A DNA stretch of 64,000 nt from Kryptolebias marmoratus (taxonomy: Eukaryota > Chordata > Actinopteri > Cyprinodontiformes > Rivulidae). Shown here in pieces: positions 1 through 10,489 of the stretch (position 1 is the first letter of the stretch; each line of letters begins with the position of its first letter). Both the position numbers and the translations under genes were made by a program. Where the stretch lies: assembly GCF_001649575.2 (NCBI RefSeq), contig NC_051452.1:5758327-5822326 (forward strand), in the 5' to 3' direction. The notes beneath the pieces were generated by a model that made no database searches, was not told the origin of the DNA, and saw only the letters and a program-made list of their open reading frames with translations.

Positions 1-130
1 TGTCTCTTTCTTACTGTTTATTCAATGTCACATGCTGTTTTTATTTTGTTTTTTAATTATGTAAAGCACCTTGAAATGCCTTGCTGCTGAAATGTGCTAT
101 ACAAATAAAATTTGATTGATTGATTGATTT
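1..130 (+). mobile_element. LINE-type 3' tail with TGAT microsatellite
   Basis: Reads GTAAAGCACCTTGAAATGCC and then a GCTATACAAATAAA stretch ending in (TTGA)n repeats at 107..128. This closely resembles the 3' ends of fish non-LTR retrotransposons of the L2/Rex-like groups, which finish in short tandem repeats. Only the tail is present in the window. The family is assigned from memory and not proven. Confidence 0.45.
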
Positions 131-218
131 CTCATCATAAGATGATCTTCGTCTTAAACTCAGGCATGAAAGGGGGGTGGGTGATATGCATTCCTTCAAG
201 GAATGCTAGGCCTGTAAT
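131..218 (+). mobile_element. Dispersed ~350-bp repeat, 3' fragment
   Basis: 3' end of the window's most abundant repeat. It carries GATATGCATTCCTTCAAGG and the perfect 9-bp-arm palindrome GCATTCCTTCAAGGAATGC at 188..206, running directly into CTAG at 206..209. It abuts the LINE tail on its left, so one may have inserted beside the other. Confidence 0.75.
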
Positions 219-1244
219 TATTTTATGCTTTTATGCACATATCACATTTGAATGGGAAACATAAGAGTGTTTCTTTAAGGAGAAACAGAGGAAATCACCT
301 GGACCAAAGTGTGCTTTGGCACCACGACGTGACTGAACTGCTCATGCCTTTAAACAAAATCACATGTGATCCAGTGGCAGCGAGCTCTCGCTGTATTGTT
401 TCCAAAAAGTCTTTAAAGCAGTCAAAATGGAAAACATTTGCTCTGTTTGAATTTTCAGCAAAGAAGAAGAAGAAAAAAAAAAACAGAGAAAAGTCCACAA
501 CGAGCAGAGACTAATGAAAGCTGAAGGGAGGCTTTGGAGGCAGGGCTGCGTGGCGTTCTGTGGGGCGAGTTCGGTTTACCGGAGAAACGTTCAAGGCCAG
601 TTGTCGAGGTGGCCAGGATGATATCATAGAACGAGCGGGTGTGTGGCTCCAAATCAGCCCGACACCTCAAATGCAATATGGCAGAAGGAGTTCAGCTCCA
701 CCAGAAGAAACACTTAGCTAACCAGGAGGGCCAGAAGTAGCATGTTCAATCAAAGTTTATTAAAAAAAAAAAAAAGTCACCCAAGCTGCCTGCAGAGGTT
801 GAGTCAGGGGGAGAAGATTTCGTTTGAAACACAGTTTGCAGTTAGAGGTTTGTTTGTTTCTAGTTTTTCAGTTTGCCAACCAAAAGACGAGACCCACCTA
901 TGGGTGGTACGACGCTAACGGGGCTAAATCTGTTTGGCATTTCTGTTGCTTTGACAAAAAGGTGGAGTTCGTGTGAAAATACGACTGACGGGCTGCGCTT
1001 CAGCTGCATTTCAAAGAGCAGCAATGATGATGAACATCAGCTAGATTCCTCCTGCCAAATACCAAAACGCCGCGGATAACTTTTTTCTTAACGATGACAG
1101 TTTGGGAATCCATGTTTATGATTCAAGCTTAAAGTTTTTGCAGTAAAATCCCTGTTTGAGCCCACAAATGTGCTTTTTAATGAACTGATGATGCAGTCCT
1201 CAGGGCAAAACTCCAGCTGAGGTGGTGAACAGATTTCAGGAAGG

Positions 1245-1520
1245 ATAAAACTGTGGCTAAAAGTTTAATTTAGCAAAACAGTGGCTAAAAGCTAAAATGA
1301 GCAAAACTGGTGCTAAATGCTAAAATTAACAAAAAGGTCACTAGAAGCTAAAATTCATTAAAATAAACACGAGCTAAATTTAGGAAAACTGTCATTTTAA
1401 GCAGTAATTTGCAAAACAGCTGCTAAAAGCTACAATTAGCAAAACTGCACCTGAAAGCTAAATCTGCTAAACTGTAGGTAAAAGCTAAAATCAGCAAGGT
1501 AGTAGCTGCAAACTAAAAGG
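1245..1520 (+). repeat. ~28-bp minisatellite, about 10 degenerate units
   Basis: Repeated units of the form GTGGCTAAAAGCTAAAATGA followed by GCAAAACTG, with starts near 1253, 1281 and 1310 and continuing at 27-30 bp spacing to about 1520. Units differ by substitutions and small indels, so the array is old. It lies about 350 bp past the donor of the 69-nt exon, inside the intron. Confidence 0.8.
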
Positions 1521-1872
1521 AGCATAAAAAGATGAAAATAGAAAAAGTATACTGAAGCAGTGTTAATAGTTTTGAAGGAACTTTTTGTTTATTTCTATGG
1601 CTACAGCAGCTGAGGTGGCTATGATAGAGGCAAGAAAATATTGTAAAGTTTTGAAGCAGTGCAGACAAGAACAGGCTGTGATTTTCACAAAATGGTAATA
1701 AAAATATGGCCGCATGTTGGCTGTTTGCAAGCACTTAAAATTCTGTAGGACTTGAACTGAAAATTTGCCATTTTCTTGCAGTCTGAAATTGCCAACAAGC
1801 CTCCGACAGATACCGGCTTTTGGTTGATTATTCTGAAATATTTCAAGGGATAAAAGAAAAATCTCAACTCAC

Positions 1873-1941
1873 CTGTACCATTTCCAACTGCCTGCAAAGT
1901 GGCATCAGGCCCCAGGGCATCAAAATCATCTTTTATTTCAT
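1873..1941 (-). CDS. zeb2: zeb2 coding exon (69 nt) following the acidic exon
   Basis: Small internal exon of zeb2. The minus strand shows a pyrimidine-containing acceptor ending TGTGTGCAG, then ATGAAATAAAAGATGAT, and ends GGTACAG before a GTGAGT donor at 1872..1867. Joined to the last G of the upstream exon it reads DEIKDDFDALGPDATLQAVG then NGT. This aligns with vertebrate ZEB2 EEMKEDYDTMGPEATIQ..NNGT as I remember it. Length 69 keeps phase 1 to phase 1, so the two exons splice without a frame break and the exon could be skipped without a frameshift. The segment is acidic and has no zinc finger. The next exons (start of the N-terminal zinc-finger cluster) are not in the remaining 1872 bases and must lie to the left. 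The apparent ATG at the exon start is internal to the protein and not a start codon. Confidence 0.92.
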
Positions 1942-2315
1942 CTGCACACAAACACAGGAGAAGAAGACAAAAACCGGTGGGTGAGTAATGGTGACAACAA
2001 GGCCTTTAAGAAGAAGAAGAAGGTATGTGGAAAGCAATAAAGGCACCGCTGTGCGTCGCAGCGCACCGCAGCTTTATTCAGCACGCTTAATGAATGCTAT
2101 CGTCTGGGCCAGACAGTGACTTATTTACCTTTAACATGACAACAAGCAGCAGGGGAGGAGAAAGAAAGCTTCTATCTCCAAACACGGCGATTAAATACAA
2201 CACGGAGCACATCCACCTGAGCAATCACAGAGCTCCAGCCAACACGCAGGCTGAGCTTATTACTCCCCGGCTGTGACGCCGCTGCAATCCTCTGCATGCA
2301 CCATCACGCCGTGTT

Positions 2316-2385
2316 TCAGCATATGTCATTTTGGTGGACGCTTTTATCCGAAGCAGCTCTGACTATTGTGAGCGGACGCATTTTT
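2316..2385 (-). mobile_element. SINE-like tail fragment
   Basis: GGTGGACGCTTTTATCCGAAG at the left is the reverse complement of the common fish SINE/L2-type tail (CTTTGGATAAAAGCGTCTGC). The rest of the element (2386..2550) is not recognised. A short, diverged fragment. Confidence 0.4.
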
Positions 2386-2745
2386 GTGATTCGCCACAAG
2401 CCCTGGCAGAGAGCTGGCGCCCCGCTCCTGGAACTAAAAAGAATACAAGCCAGCGACCACAAATGAAGAGTTGTAGCTGCAGAAACATTTCTCAGCGGCA
2501 GAAATAACCCCCACTGGTCAGGGCAGACCTCAAGTGGGCGGGCCCAAAGAGTCAAGGTTTTGAAGTGAGCAACAAAAGTGAGGTCTTTAATTCGGAGTTT
2601 TACGTGCAGGACGCTAAAGGAGAAAGTGCTTTTTTAACCGTAACGAAACAGATCCACCTCAAGTGTAGAGATCTGGCATATAACGAAGTTTTATTATCGT
2701 CTGCTGCCGTACAAGGTGGGAAATCCTGTAAGTGCCTGGGTTCAT

Positions 2746-2872
2746 TTGTCTTAACAAAATATCTTACAGAAAGTAATCATTGGGTTTACATCAACAACTG
2801 ATACAACAAACACAAAAAGGGCTTTGTGTTTGGCATCCACAGCAGGTGATATGCATTCCTTCAAGGAACGCA
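2746..2872 (+). mobile_element. Dispersed ~350-bp repeat, internally deleted copy
   Basis: Starts with the family 5' motif (TTAACAAAATATCTTACAG) and ends with GATATGCATTCCTTCAAGG and the terminal hairpin, but the middle ~230 bp of the family is missing. The loss keeps both ends. Confidence 0.65.
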
Positions 2873-2879
2873 ATTTCAT

Positions 2880-4340
2880 TTCAAAATGTTTTAGTTTACA
2901 GGTCTTAAACTTTCCACTTGTTCAACAATTTACTCTAAAAGGTGTCCAGTTTTGGTCGACAAAAGCCCAGTTCTTCCAGGCTAATCAGAGTAATGGCATC
3001 CATCCTGTGCAGACAGGCAGATATTGTTTTGGCGCAGGTGAGGCAGCAGTAAATAACCAGCGGATTGACGGGCTCATAAACAAACCTCCTTCTGACAAAT
3101 ACTTCCCCTCTTACGGTCGACAGGAGGACACAGATCGGACAATCAGCCTAAGAAGTCCCCGGTCCCTCCTTCCTGCCTCGTCGGTACAAATTAAATCAAG
3201 GTGCTTCCGAGAACATGTGACCTTTGTTTGAAAAAAAATAAAAATCCCTACATAGTGCTCCTTGTTAGCTCTTGTTCTACTGCTCCTACAAGGACACTAC
3301 AAGTCCTCCATTGTGAAAAAGCTTCTTCTTTTTTTTTTCTTGCAGCTAACAGCACAGACAGAGGTGGTCTGGACCCCTTTTAGCCTCATATGTTTGGTAG
3401 TCTGAACACAATCTGTCCGGAGCCGAGCTGTAGGACCTCCTGCTGACCTGACCTGACCCCACACAAGCAGCAGGGTGGACATCTTGAGGTAAAAAATGAT
3501 TCAGAGAAAGTCAGCTCAGTGGTCGGCTGAGTCAAGATAATTAAACAGACGTCCTAAAGGAATATTCTGAAAATACAGGGTGGTTTTTTTTTTGTTTTAA
3601 GGTAACAGTTTTAATGAACCATTTATAAGAATCCTTCTTTATAAAAAGATCCATTTTGTTGGGATTGTATTAGTCAGAGTGGATTGCAGGATGTTATCTG
3701 GGTGAATTTCTCGTTGTTTTAGTGCTGTTGTGATTGTGGTCGTCAGTCCTGCTGATGTTCTGTTTGTTGCTCACTGACAGCCTTCTGTGAGACGTGGCTG
3801 TGTCTGGATCTCTGAACGTTTTGGGGTACGCAGTTCACCACCAAGTGTGAACGGAGGCTGCAGTCAAAATACCCGAAATATTAACAACAACAAATCTGAG
3901 CAGCCTCTGACTGTCTCTTTGGTTTTGGATCCGGACTGGAGAAACCTGGATGAGATAATACAGGAAAAGGTTGTGGGTGTGTTGTTGATAATAATGCTAT
4001 CCTGCTTACATTGCTCCGCACAAAAGCCAGAAGCAACAAGGCTTTTTATTTTCAGCTGAAAACAATGGGCTCCATAGTTGTGGAATGCATTCTGGGGCTC
4101 GCAATTCAGGGTTTGCTTGAAATTAAAGATGTGGCCTCGGTGGTGAGATGATAAATACCCCAGTAAATAGCTTCAGAGAATAATGACAGACTCCACTGGA
4201 GGGATAGGTTAACTTCCTCCGTGCCAGAGCAGCTTTTTTCCCTCTCTTTTGATTGCACATCTTCCAAAGCTGCAGTATGGGAAACTAAACTGCCACAAAC
4301 AAGACATATTAAATAAAACTAGCATTACTCGAAGAAACGC
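2880..4340. other. Intron stretch without recognised features
   Basis: Mixed-complexity intronic DNA with poly-T and poly-A runs (3330..3340, 3585..3595). Open frames here are short and unlike any protein I know. Nothing is supported. Confidence 0.6.
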
Positions 4341-4347
4341 AAATCAC

Positions 4348-4540
4348 TCGTCGCCTCTCAGCTACAACTCCACCAAATTTCCTCAGTTACAGCCTTTTCT
4401 GATTGCTAAAACAGATTAGTTACAGTGGCCATCTTAAATCTGACTGACTCCTAAAGTTCATAAGTTCTAGATGTTTTTTCAGTGATTACTAAAATCCATC
4501 CTGTGGTTCATGAGATATTTTGCTAACAACCAAACAGACA
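4348..4540 (-). mobile_element. Dispersed ~350-bp repeat, 5' half
   Basis: Minus-orientation copy: CTCTCAGCTACAACTCCACC, a degraded TGGCCATCTTAAAT block and TTCATGAGATATTTTGCTAA at 4507..4526, which is the reverse complement of the family start. The hairpin end is not recognisable. Confidence 0.65.
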
Positions 4541-5499
4541 TGCAACTACGTGATCATACACTGCCATAAAAGGTGGGCGATCATGTAACTAAATATACCC
4601 ACAAGTATCAGATATCAGCATGTATGAAAACCTCCTCTGGAGCTCTAAACAGAACTCCCTCGCACTCCTGCGTCCTCGTAGGCACCGTGTTTGCTCCGGG
4701 TAATCAAATTTGACTGCATGCTTTCGGTCTGACGCAAGGGGATGACCAGTGGGATTAACTGGCCCTTCACTCTCCCCTGTTTACCTTGGAAAACTTTTGT
4801 TATCTGCGGTTTGAAGGGAGGGACGGCTGCTTCCAGTAGGAGGTGGACTAACACCATGTACACCTCTCGGCTGTGGCCTCTGGCACTCATGCACGCTCAG
4901 ATCCGTGCCCGTCCTGGGCCGCAGTCAAATGGGACAAAGTATCATTGTGGTGAGGTGGTTTTATACGCAGAAATGCCAAAAAGAAGCCAGATTTTACTGG
5001 AGACTTTATGGTTTTGTCATACATTTTCACTAAATATCTATTTGTGCCAAATACATGCGTGTACTCTCGCTCCTGGGAAGCATTTCAGAGGTAACTGAAG
5101 TATGTTTTGTCAGCAGTAAATCACACACAACTCGAGGCGGTAAGGTACACACCTCCTTGAAGAGTGATGTTGAGGTCTGAGAGTCGACACAGGGCCCAGG
5201 AGGAGTCCAGACTACCTCGAGCCCGACTGTAATTCCACCTATTTTCATAGTGGCTCTGATGGTGTTTATTTTGAAAACATTCCTATTTTTATGGCCGGTC
5301 ACTGCAGTCGCTTTAAAGTTCTGCCTTTGTGCATTTAGCCTCAGTTATCCTGAATCTGTCAGGTTTTAGTACCCGAATCACAAAACCAAAACAAGTTTAG
5401 ATTAAAGGTTCAGATATTTTTAGACTTACAGGACAGATAAGTTTGTTTGTACCCTTTCATATATAAAAAATAAAGCCTACAAAGAATACCAAATTCACT

Positions 5500-6560
5500 T
5501 GAAACTAACAAAAGTAACAAAAAGAAAATTTTCTGAATTTTGGTTCAACAGAACTACTAAAAAAAGAAAACCTAATGAAACTGACCTCAACAATAAGGAT
5601 GGTACCTTAACTAAACGTTCTGTTGCTCAACCGTTCGAGTCGATCACTGCAGGCAGGTGGTTTCTGTACCTCTGAGACTTCTTCACCTGTCCACAGGTGT
5701 CCTCAGGTGTCCACAGATGTTCTGGTCCACTCCTCATGAACAAACTGCTCCAGCTGTCTCAGGTCTGAAGGCTTCCTCCTCCAGATGTTTCAGCAGGATT
5801 TAGATCAGGGCTCAGAAGGACTCTTCAGAACGGTCCAATGTTTGGTTCTGACCCGTTCTTGGTGTTTTTGGTCCTTATCCTGTTGGATCTATGAGCTGAG
5901 ACTGAGACCGAGCTTTCTGACTCTGAGCAGCACATCTGGCTCCAGAAAGCCTTGATAGTCTTCAGATTTTATTGGACCGTGAACAGATTCTGGACCAGGA
6001 CAGAACCGAGCCTCCTCCATGTCCCCCTGTAGGTTCAGGGTTCTGTTCTGGTTCTGGTTTGGGTCTGTGGACACAGAGCTGAAGGGACTTTTCCCAGAAG
6101 CGTTGTGTCTTCTCAATCTGGGTTTTGACAAACTCTTATGATCTGTCCTCCTCTGTCGTCTTCCATGAAGTCCACTTTGTCTCAAACAAACTGATGGTGG
6201 GATCTGACACTGATGACCTTTGACCTTGGAGTTCACCTCTCATCTCTTTGGTTGTCATTCATACGATCCGTCTCTTCAGTTTGTCCTCAGTTGTCCTCTT
6301 GTGGACACGTACAGGGAGGCTGTCTCTGCAGGAATCATTTCTTCTACATGTAAACATATCGATTCCAGGACTGAAGACACTTGTGATTACAGGACACACC
6401 TGAGTCTAATATGTCCCTGTGGACACATTAGTTTTAATCGTTTCCAGGAGTACCATCCTTTCATTAGTTTGTTTTTAAAATAATTGTGCTAAACCAAAAT
6501 TCAAAAGCAACGACTGATTTTTATTTATTTTCAGTATTTTTTTCTTATTATTATTATTTT
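5500..6560 (-). mobile_element. Tc1-like transposon relic with inverted ends
   Basis: The ends are inverted repeats. At 5530..5620 the sequence reads TTTTGGTTCAACAGAACTAC and later GGATGGTACC. At 6449..6520 it reads TACCATCCTTTCATTAG and later CTAAACCAAAATTCAAAAGC, the inverse with mismatches. Between them the minus strand carries a broken transposase gene. This matches the end structure and size (about 1 kb, shorter than a full 1.5 kb) of fish Tc1-like elements. It contains multiple frameshifts and stops and is inactive. The exact ends are approximate because the TA target duplication could not be fixed. Confidence 0.7.
5640..6236 (-). pseudogene. Degenerate Tc1-like transposase (C-terminal half)
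   Basis: Minus-strand fragments in changing frames resemble the catalytic half of a Tc1/mariner DDE transposase. They include a SPDLNPAE-like motif (around 5795..5815) that normally reads SPDLNPIE and carries the third acidic catalytic residue. Upstream there is a remnant of the N-D-P-K-H region (around 5860..5885), and downstream a frame giving LRQLEQFVHEEW. Several stops and frame changes separate these pieces, so no functional protein is encoded. The N-terminal DNA-binding half is missing or unrecognisable. Confidence 0.6.
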
Positions 6561-7414
6561 TGTCAGCTGTAAGTTATTTCAGTGAGCATTGTGGGTACAA
6601 TCAAATTTATCCACATCTGCATGTTGTCATCTCCAAATAATCCAAATCTAACTCTTCTAGCTGTCTGAAACACTGCACTTATTGTAAAATATGGCCGACT
6701 CCTGGACACACTTGATGCTTAAATGGCAGCTGCAAAACATACAAGATGTGCACGGAAAACAAGAGGCGCTCTTCAGCTGGAAACAGAAGTCAGATTTGGC
6801 AAAACACGTGGAAACGAGCCGGCTGTGGTGTCAGAAAAGAGTTAAAAAAGAGAGCAGGTGATTTATTTGAAAACGTCTGTCGGTGATAATGATGTCATGC
6901 TTCTCCAGCACATCGCGTCCAGCCTCGCTGTGGGACTGAGGAATGTCAAGGACAGAGACAAGATTGTGCCCTGGAATCAGCAGCGATAAACTTTATTCTG
7001 CTTTTTCTCTTACTTCGCCTTGTAAATATCTTCTGGATCTCCTCTACACGTAGACTACACTCAGATATTGGTGTTTTTCTAAACACTTACAGTAAAATCT
7101 GCTACGTTCGTTCTCTCCTCCAAGACCTGTGTAACTACTCCTGATAGGGGAGTGACGACCGAATCACGAAGGAAGGAGGGAGGGTGCGAACTTATCTCAG
7201 GCCTGAGCTATGTGCTGAGGTATCACTGCAGACACTAAGGCACCGCGGAGGAAAAAAAAAAGACGAAGAAGAAGGAGCAGGGCTGGGAAACACAGCACCC
7301 ACAAGATTGGGAAAGAGCCTCCTAAACGCTCTAATGAACTTGACTTGCTCTCTGAAATATGTCAGCCAGTTTATCACACAAGAAGCATATTATCTGGAAA
7401 TTGCAACATAGTTG

Positions 7415-7900
7415 AATTACAGACATTACGGCACCGCAGGTCTTTATCAAATAAACAATTACCCTATGCAGTGACAGCTTGTTTATCCTTTATCTTGATT
7501 TATTTACCAAACTGTCTCCTGTTTCTTCCACCCCTTAAGGACCTGATATGAAGTGAATGCTGATTCATAATCTTTTTTTTGGTCCCTAATAAATGCACTG
7601 CTTTCCCCCCCCTCCCATATTAAAATTTAAGCCTGCGTTTCTCGTGCACAGCTAGTTCATTAGCAGAAATGAATAGTGAAGCCCGGCTCATTTAAATGGG
7701 CTGTCTTACATGACTTCTCTCCATACTCTGTTCCTGTCACATGCTTCCAAGAATCATTGACTCTTATTATACATGTAAATGGCTATCATAAAAATAAAAA
7801 TTTCATTTAAGATTGTTAATGACTTTTTTGCAGCAGTCTGGCTTCCTTTAATGATTATACCCTGCCCCCTAATTAAAAGTATTTATCTTTCAAGCATCCG
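7415..7900. promoter_or_regulatory. Candidate conserved noncoding element near 7.4-7.9 kb
   Basis: Complex, repeat-free AT-rich sequence with a TAATTA homeodomain core at 7870..7875, several ATTA/TAAT half sites (for example around 7660..7680) and long unbroken stretches without microsatellites. It lies 0.8-1.3 kb downstream of the 252-nt exon. It looks like a vertebrate developmental enhancer, but conservation was not tested. Alternatively it is ordinary intron. Confidence 0.35.
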
Positions 7901-8441
7901 TGACTGGCACCCCCCTGCCTTGGAAGGAGGCGGGGTGGGGGCTGCTCGGGAAAAGACAATCAGTCAGTCAAGTCTGCGAAGGTGCAACCTGCAGAATCTT
8001 CAGACTCCTTATTTTCTACATAACTGTAAATATCTTGTGCCGTCGGGCTCAGAGCGGGACTTTTCTCTAAGCGTGAACCAACTGGTCTCCGCCGCTTCCT
8101 GGAGAAACTGTTTGTCGCGTCTGTCTGCGGCGGGGAGCGGCGGCGGGGACTCCGCCGTCAGACCTGGCTCGAGCACTGTTTGCAAAACGCTTTGTGTCGT
8201 TTGTTTAAGTCTACACGAGCACCAGATGGGTGGGGTTTACGGCATAAGATAGTTCCACAAGTGGCAGGATGTGCACACAAAGTATCCAAGAGTCGGCTTA
8301 GCGCGGGTTCTTGTGATTGGCAGCTCACCTGAAGCCCACGCATCTGGTGAAGAACGCCAGAACCCGTTTAAAGCAACTTATTAAGAGAATTTCAGCATTG
8401 CTTGGAGGAATCCACGTCACCTGCCACCTTTTATAGATGAG

Positions 8442-8635
8442 ATGGGGTAGATACTACCACACCAAATTTTGGCTCAGTTCATGTTAAACTCACAGAGTTG
8501 TAGACATTTTTGCGTTAACCAGTTTCAATTAGCTATGGTGACCATTTTGAATTTGTTGAACAACTAATGATGATTTCAGAAAGTTTCATTCAAATCTGTT
8601 TAGTGATTTATGAGATGTTTTGCCAACAGACAAAT
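8442..8635 (-). mobile_element. Dispersed ~350-bp repeat, 5' part
   Basis: Minus-orientation copy: ACTACCACACCAAATTTTGG, an ATGGTGACCATTTTGAAT block and TTATGAGATGTTTTGCCAAC at its right end. It ends 80 bases from the donor of the 252-nt exon, the closest repeat to a coding exon in the window. Confidence 0.7.
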
Positions 8636-8716
8636 TTCAGGCATGACATTAAAAATGAGGTTATCTTTTGGCATTCTGGGGTTTTTTTTTCAGCCATTTC
8701 TGCACCAAACACTCAC

Positions 8717-8968
8717 CGGTACCGTCGACCGAGGCACTCAGGATGTCGTTGTCGGGCCAGATGTGCTCCACGCCGCTGTCCCGCATCTCGTCGTCGTCCT
8801 CGTCCTTGGTCAGCAGGCCGTGGCTCTCGGTACGCGGCGACACCTCCGGGTTGGTGAGGCTGCCCGGGCTGCCCGTCCCGTTGATCAGGGGGTCCTCCTC
8901 AGACACGGGCAGCTTGTCCTCCTCCTCGGTCTCTGAGCCCGTCTCCACCAAGTTCTCATAGTTCAGAG
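8717..8968 (-). CDS. zeb2: zeb2 coding exon (252 nt), acidic N-terminal region
   Basis: Internal coding exon of the ZEB2/SIP1 transcription repressor, a nuclear protein that binds paired CACCT sites and acts in neural crest, neural and EMT programmes. The minus strand reads an AG acceptor (bases 8971..8969) followed by a frame starting LNYENLVETGSETEEEDKLP and ending in DSGVEHIWPDNDILSASVDG, then a GTGAGT donor at 8716..8711. These segments match vertebrate ZEB2 (NYDNVVDTGSETDEEDKL, GVEHPWHNNEILQASVDG as I remember the human protein). ZEB1 lacks the GVEH..W block, so ZEB2 is preferred. The exon enters with two bases of a codon and leaves with one (phase 1 both ends). It is strongly acidic and Ser/Glu-rich with no zinc finger, as expected between the N-terminal NuRD-interaction motif and the first zinc-finger cluster. 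It is GC- and CpG-rich against an AT-rich intron. Teleosts keep zeb2a and zeb2b; I cannot say which this is. Confidence 0.95.
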
Positions 8969-9381
8969 CTGCGTCGGGGAGAAAAAGGGACAGAATATTT
9001 AAAAATCTGGATTTTGAAACTGAATTTAACAAACACATAGACATCCCTCCTGTTTTTTTTTTAAATTCTGCTGTGTTACAACCCAATTACAGCATCTGCG
9101 CCTGGAATTTGTGACCAAACTGCAGTGGTGGGAGGACAGCTGTCCAGGAGCTGCCAGCCAAAATAGCCACTAATTTTCAGTCCTGCTTGGATGCCTCGAA
9201 TGCCAACGAGCTGCACCTCCGGAGCATGCCGCTCAGGTTTTACATGCTCCACATACAGCAGCACACAAGTGGTTGCTATGCACACAAAAGGCTTAATGTA
9301 AGGTAATTAAAATTAATCATTGCATGGGTCCTGTGGATGTCTTCACGTTCTTATTGCCAGTGAACTGAAACCATGAAGATG

Positions 9382-9742
9382 ATTAAAGGTCTACTCTTCC
9401 TTGAAAGAATGCATATTGCCCGCTGCTTTCAGGTGTTTTAAAGTCTTATGTTGAATAACAAAGCTTCATCTGTCACAGCCTGAAAACAACATTATGAACG
9501 ATTTCACACAATATCTAACAGGGTATGTGTTGTGATTGCCCATCAGCTACAACCACATTAGATTTCAGCTTAATATCTTTAAAATTGCCTGAATTATAGT
9601 CATTTTGGTGTTTTAAAGATCACTTGACTGTGGCAGCCATCTTAAATTAGGTCGAATCAGCTGTAGATGTGCATCCGATTGTTATATTTTGAGTGTTTTA
9701 TTAAAACCCATCCAGAGGTTCACGAGATATTTTGCTAACAAA
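9382..9742 (-). mobile_element. Dispersed ~350-bp repeat, nearly full length
   Basis: Runs from the degraded hairpin end (TTCCTTGAAAGAATGC at 9398..9413) through GTGGCAGCCATCTTAAATTA to the family start in reverse (ACGAGATATTTTGCTAAC). One of the best full-length copies, about 360 bp. It begins roughly 410 bp upstream of the 252-nt exon. Confidence 0.8.
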
Positions 9743-10240
9743 CAAACACATGTGAGGTAGGCTGATATACACACACATTAATAAAGCTCCCAAGCAGCAT
9801 CAGCAGGGCTCGCCTGCTTCCACAGCACCCAGGTCCCTGACATATGTCTGCTTTTCCTAAAATAGACAGCCTGTAAATAAGGGCTGTGAACTCAATCAAA
9901 GGTGGCTCTCGAGCAAATTTGTCACCGCGCTGTTGGCTGTTTCTCAGCGACTACGCGCCGCGGCGTAAATCACAGCCGAAATGGACGTCAGTAGACTTAT
10001 TGGAGCGGTGCAGATGGAGTGCTGGGCGAGCCCGGAGCATGGCATCACATGGGGACACACCTCATTGGCAGCTTGTACAAGAATGTTCTGTGGTGAGAGG
10101 GCCCGTCTGGGGAGGACCCGCCACCACAGCCAGGAGGTGGAGGCTGCTCTCACATTTATTTAGGTTTCAGACAAGAAAGAGAGTTTCTCTCGAATCGATA
10201 TGTGTGCAAGTAAGAACTTAGGGATCTCAAGATGGCTCTA

Positions 10241-10484
10241 TAAAAAATGCATGTCCAGAGTTTTAAACCATTTTAGTCAAACCTTGAAAATAAAGATACG
10301 AGGAGTCTCATGTGATACTGAAAGATGTCACACTTAACTCTCAGCTACTACCACACTCAATATCTGTGAAACTGACCGAGCTATAGCCGCTTTATTCAGT
10401 TGTATATGTACAACAACAACATGTACAACTTTCTGAGTTTCATTAAAATTAGTCAAATGGTTCCTGAGATGTTCTGCTAACAGA
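10241..10484 (-). mobile_element. Dispersed ~350-bp repeat, partial copy
   Basis: Minus orientation: ATGTCACACTTAACTCTCAG and CTACTACCACACTCAATATC in the middle, ending in CCTGAGATGTTCTGCTAACA. Lacks a clear TGGCAGCCATCTTGAA block, so it is internally deleted or diverged. Confidence 0.7.
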
Positions 10485-10489
10485 CCCTG

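Larger units (their letters stand above)
1..1872 (-). other. zeb2: zeb2 intron downstream of the 69-nt exon, partial
   Basis: Begins with the GT donor at 1872..1871 and runs off the left edge. It contains a LINE-like tail, one dispersed-repeat 3' fragment and a ~28-bp minisatellite. The stretch 219..1244 holds short A-rich and T-rich runs and nothing else I recognise. Confidence 0.8.
1942..8716 (-). other. zeb2: zeb2 intron between the 252-nt and 69-nt exons
   Basis: A 6775-nt phase-1 intron with GT at 8716..8715 and AG at 1943..1942. It holds a SINE-like tail, four fragments of the dispersed ~350-bp repeat, a Tc1-like relic and one enhancer-like block near 7.4..7.9 kb. No coding exon is apparent within it. 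Confidence 0.9.
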
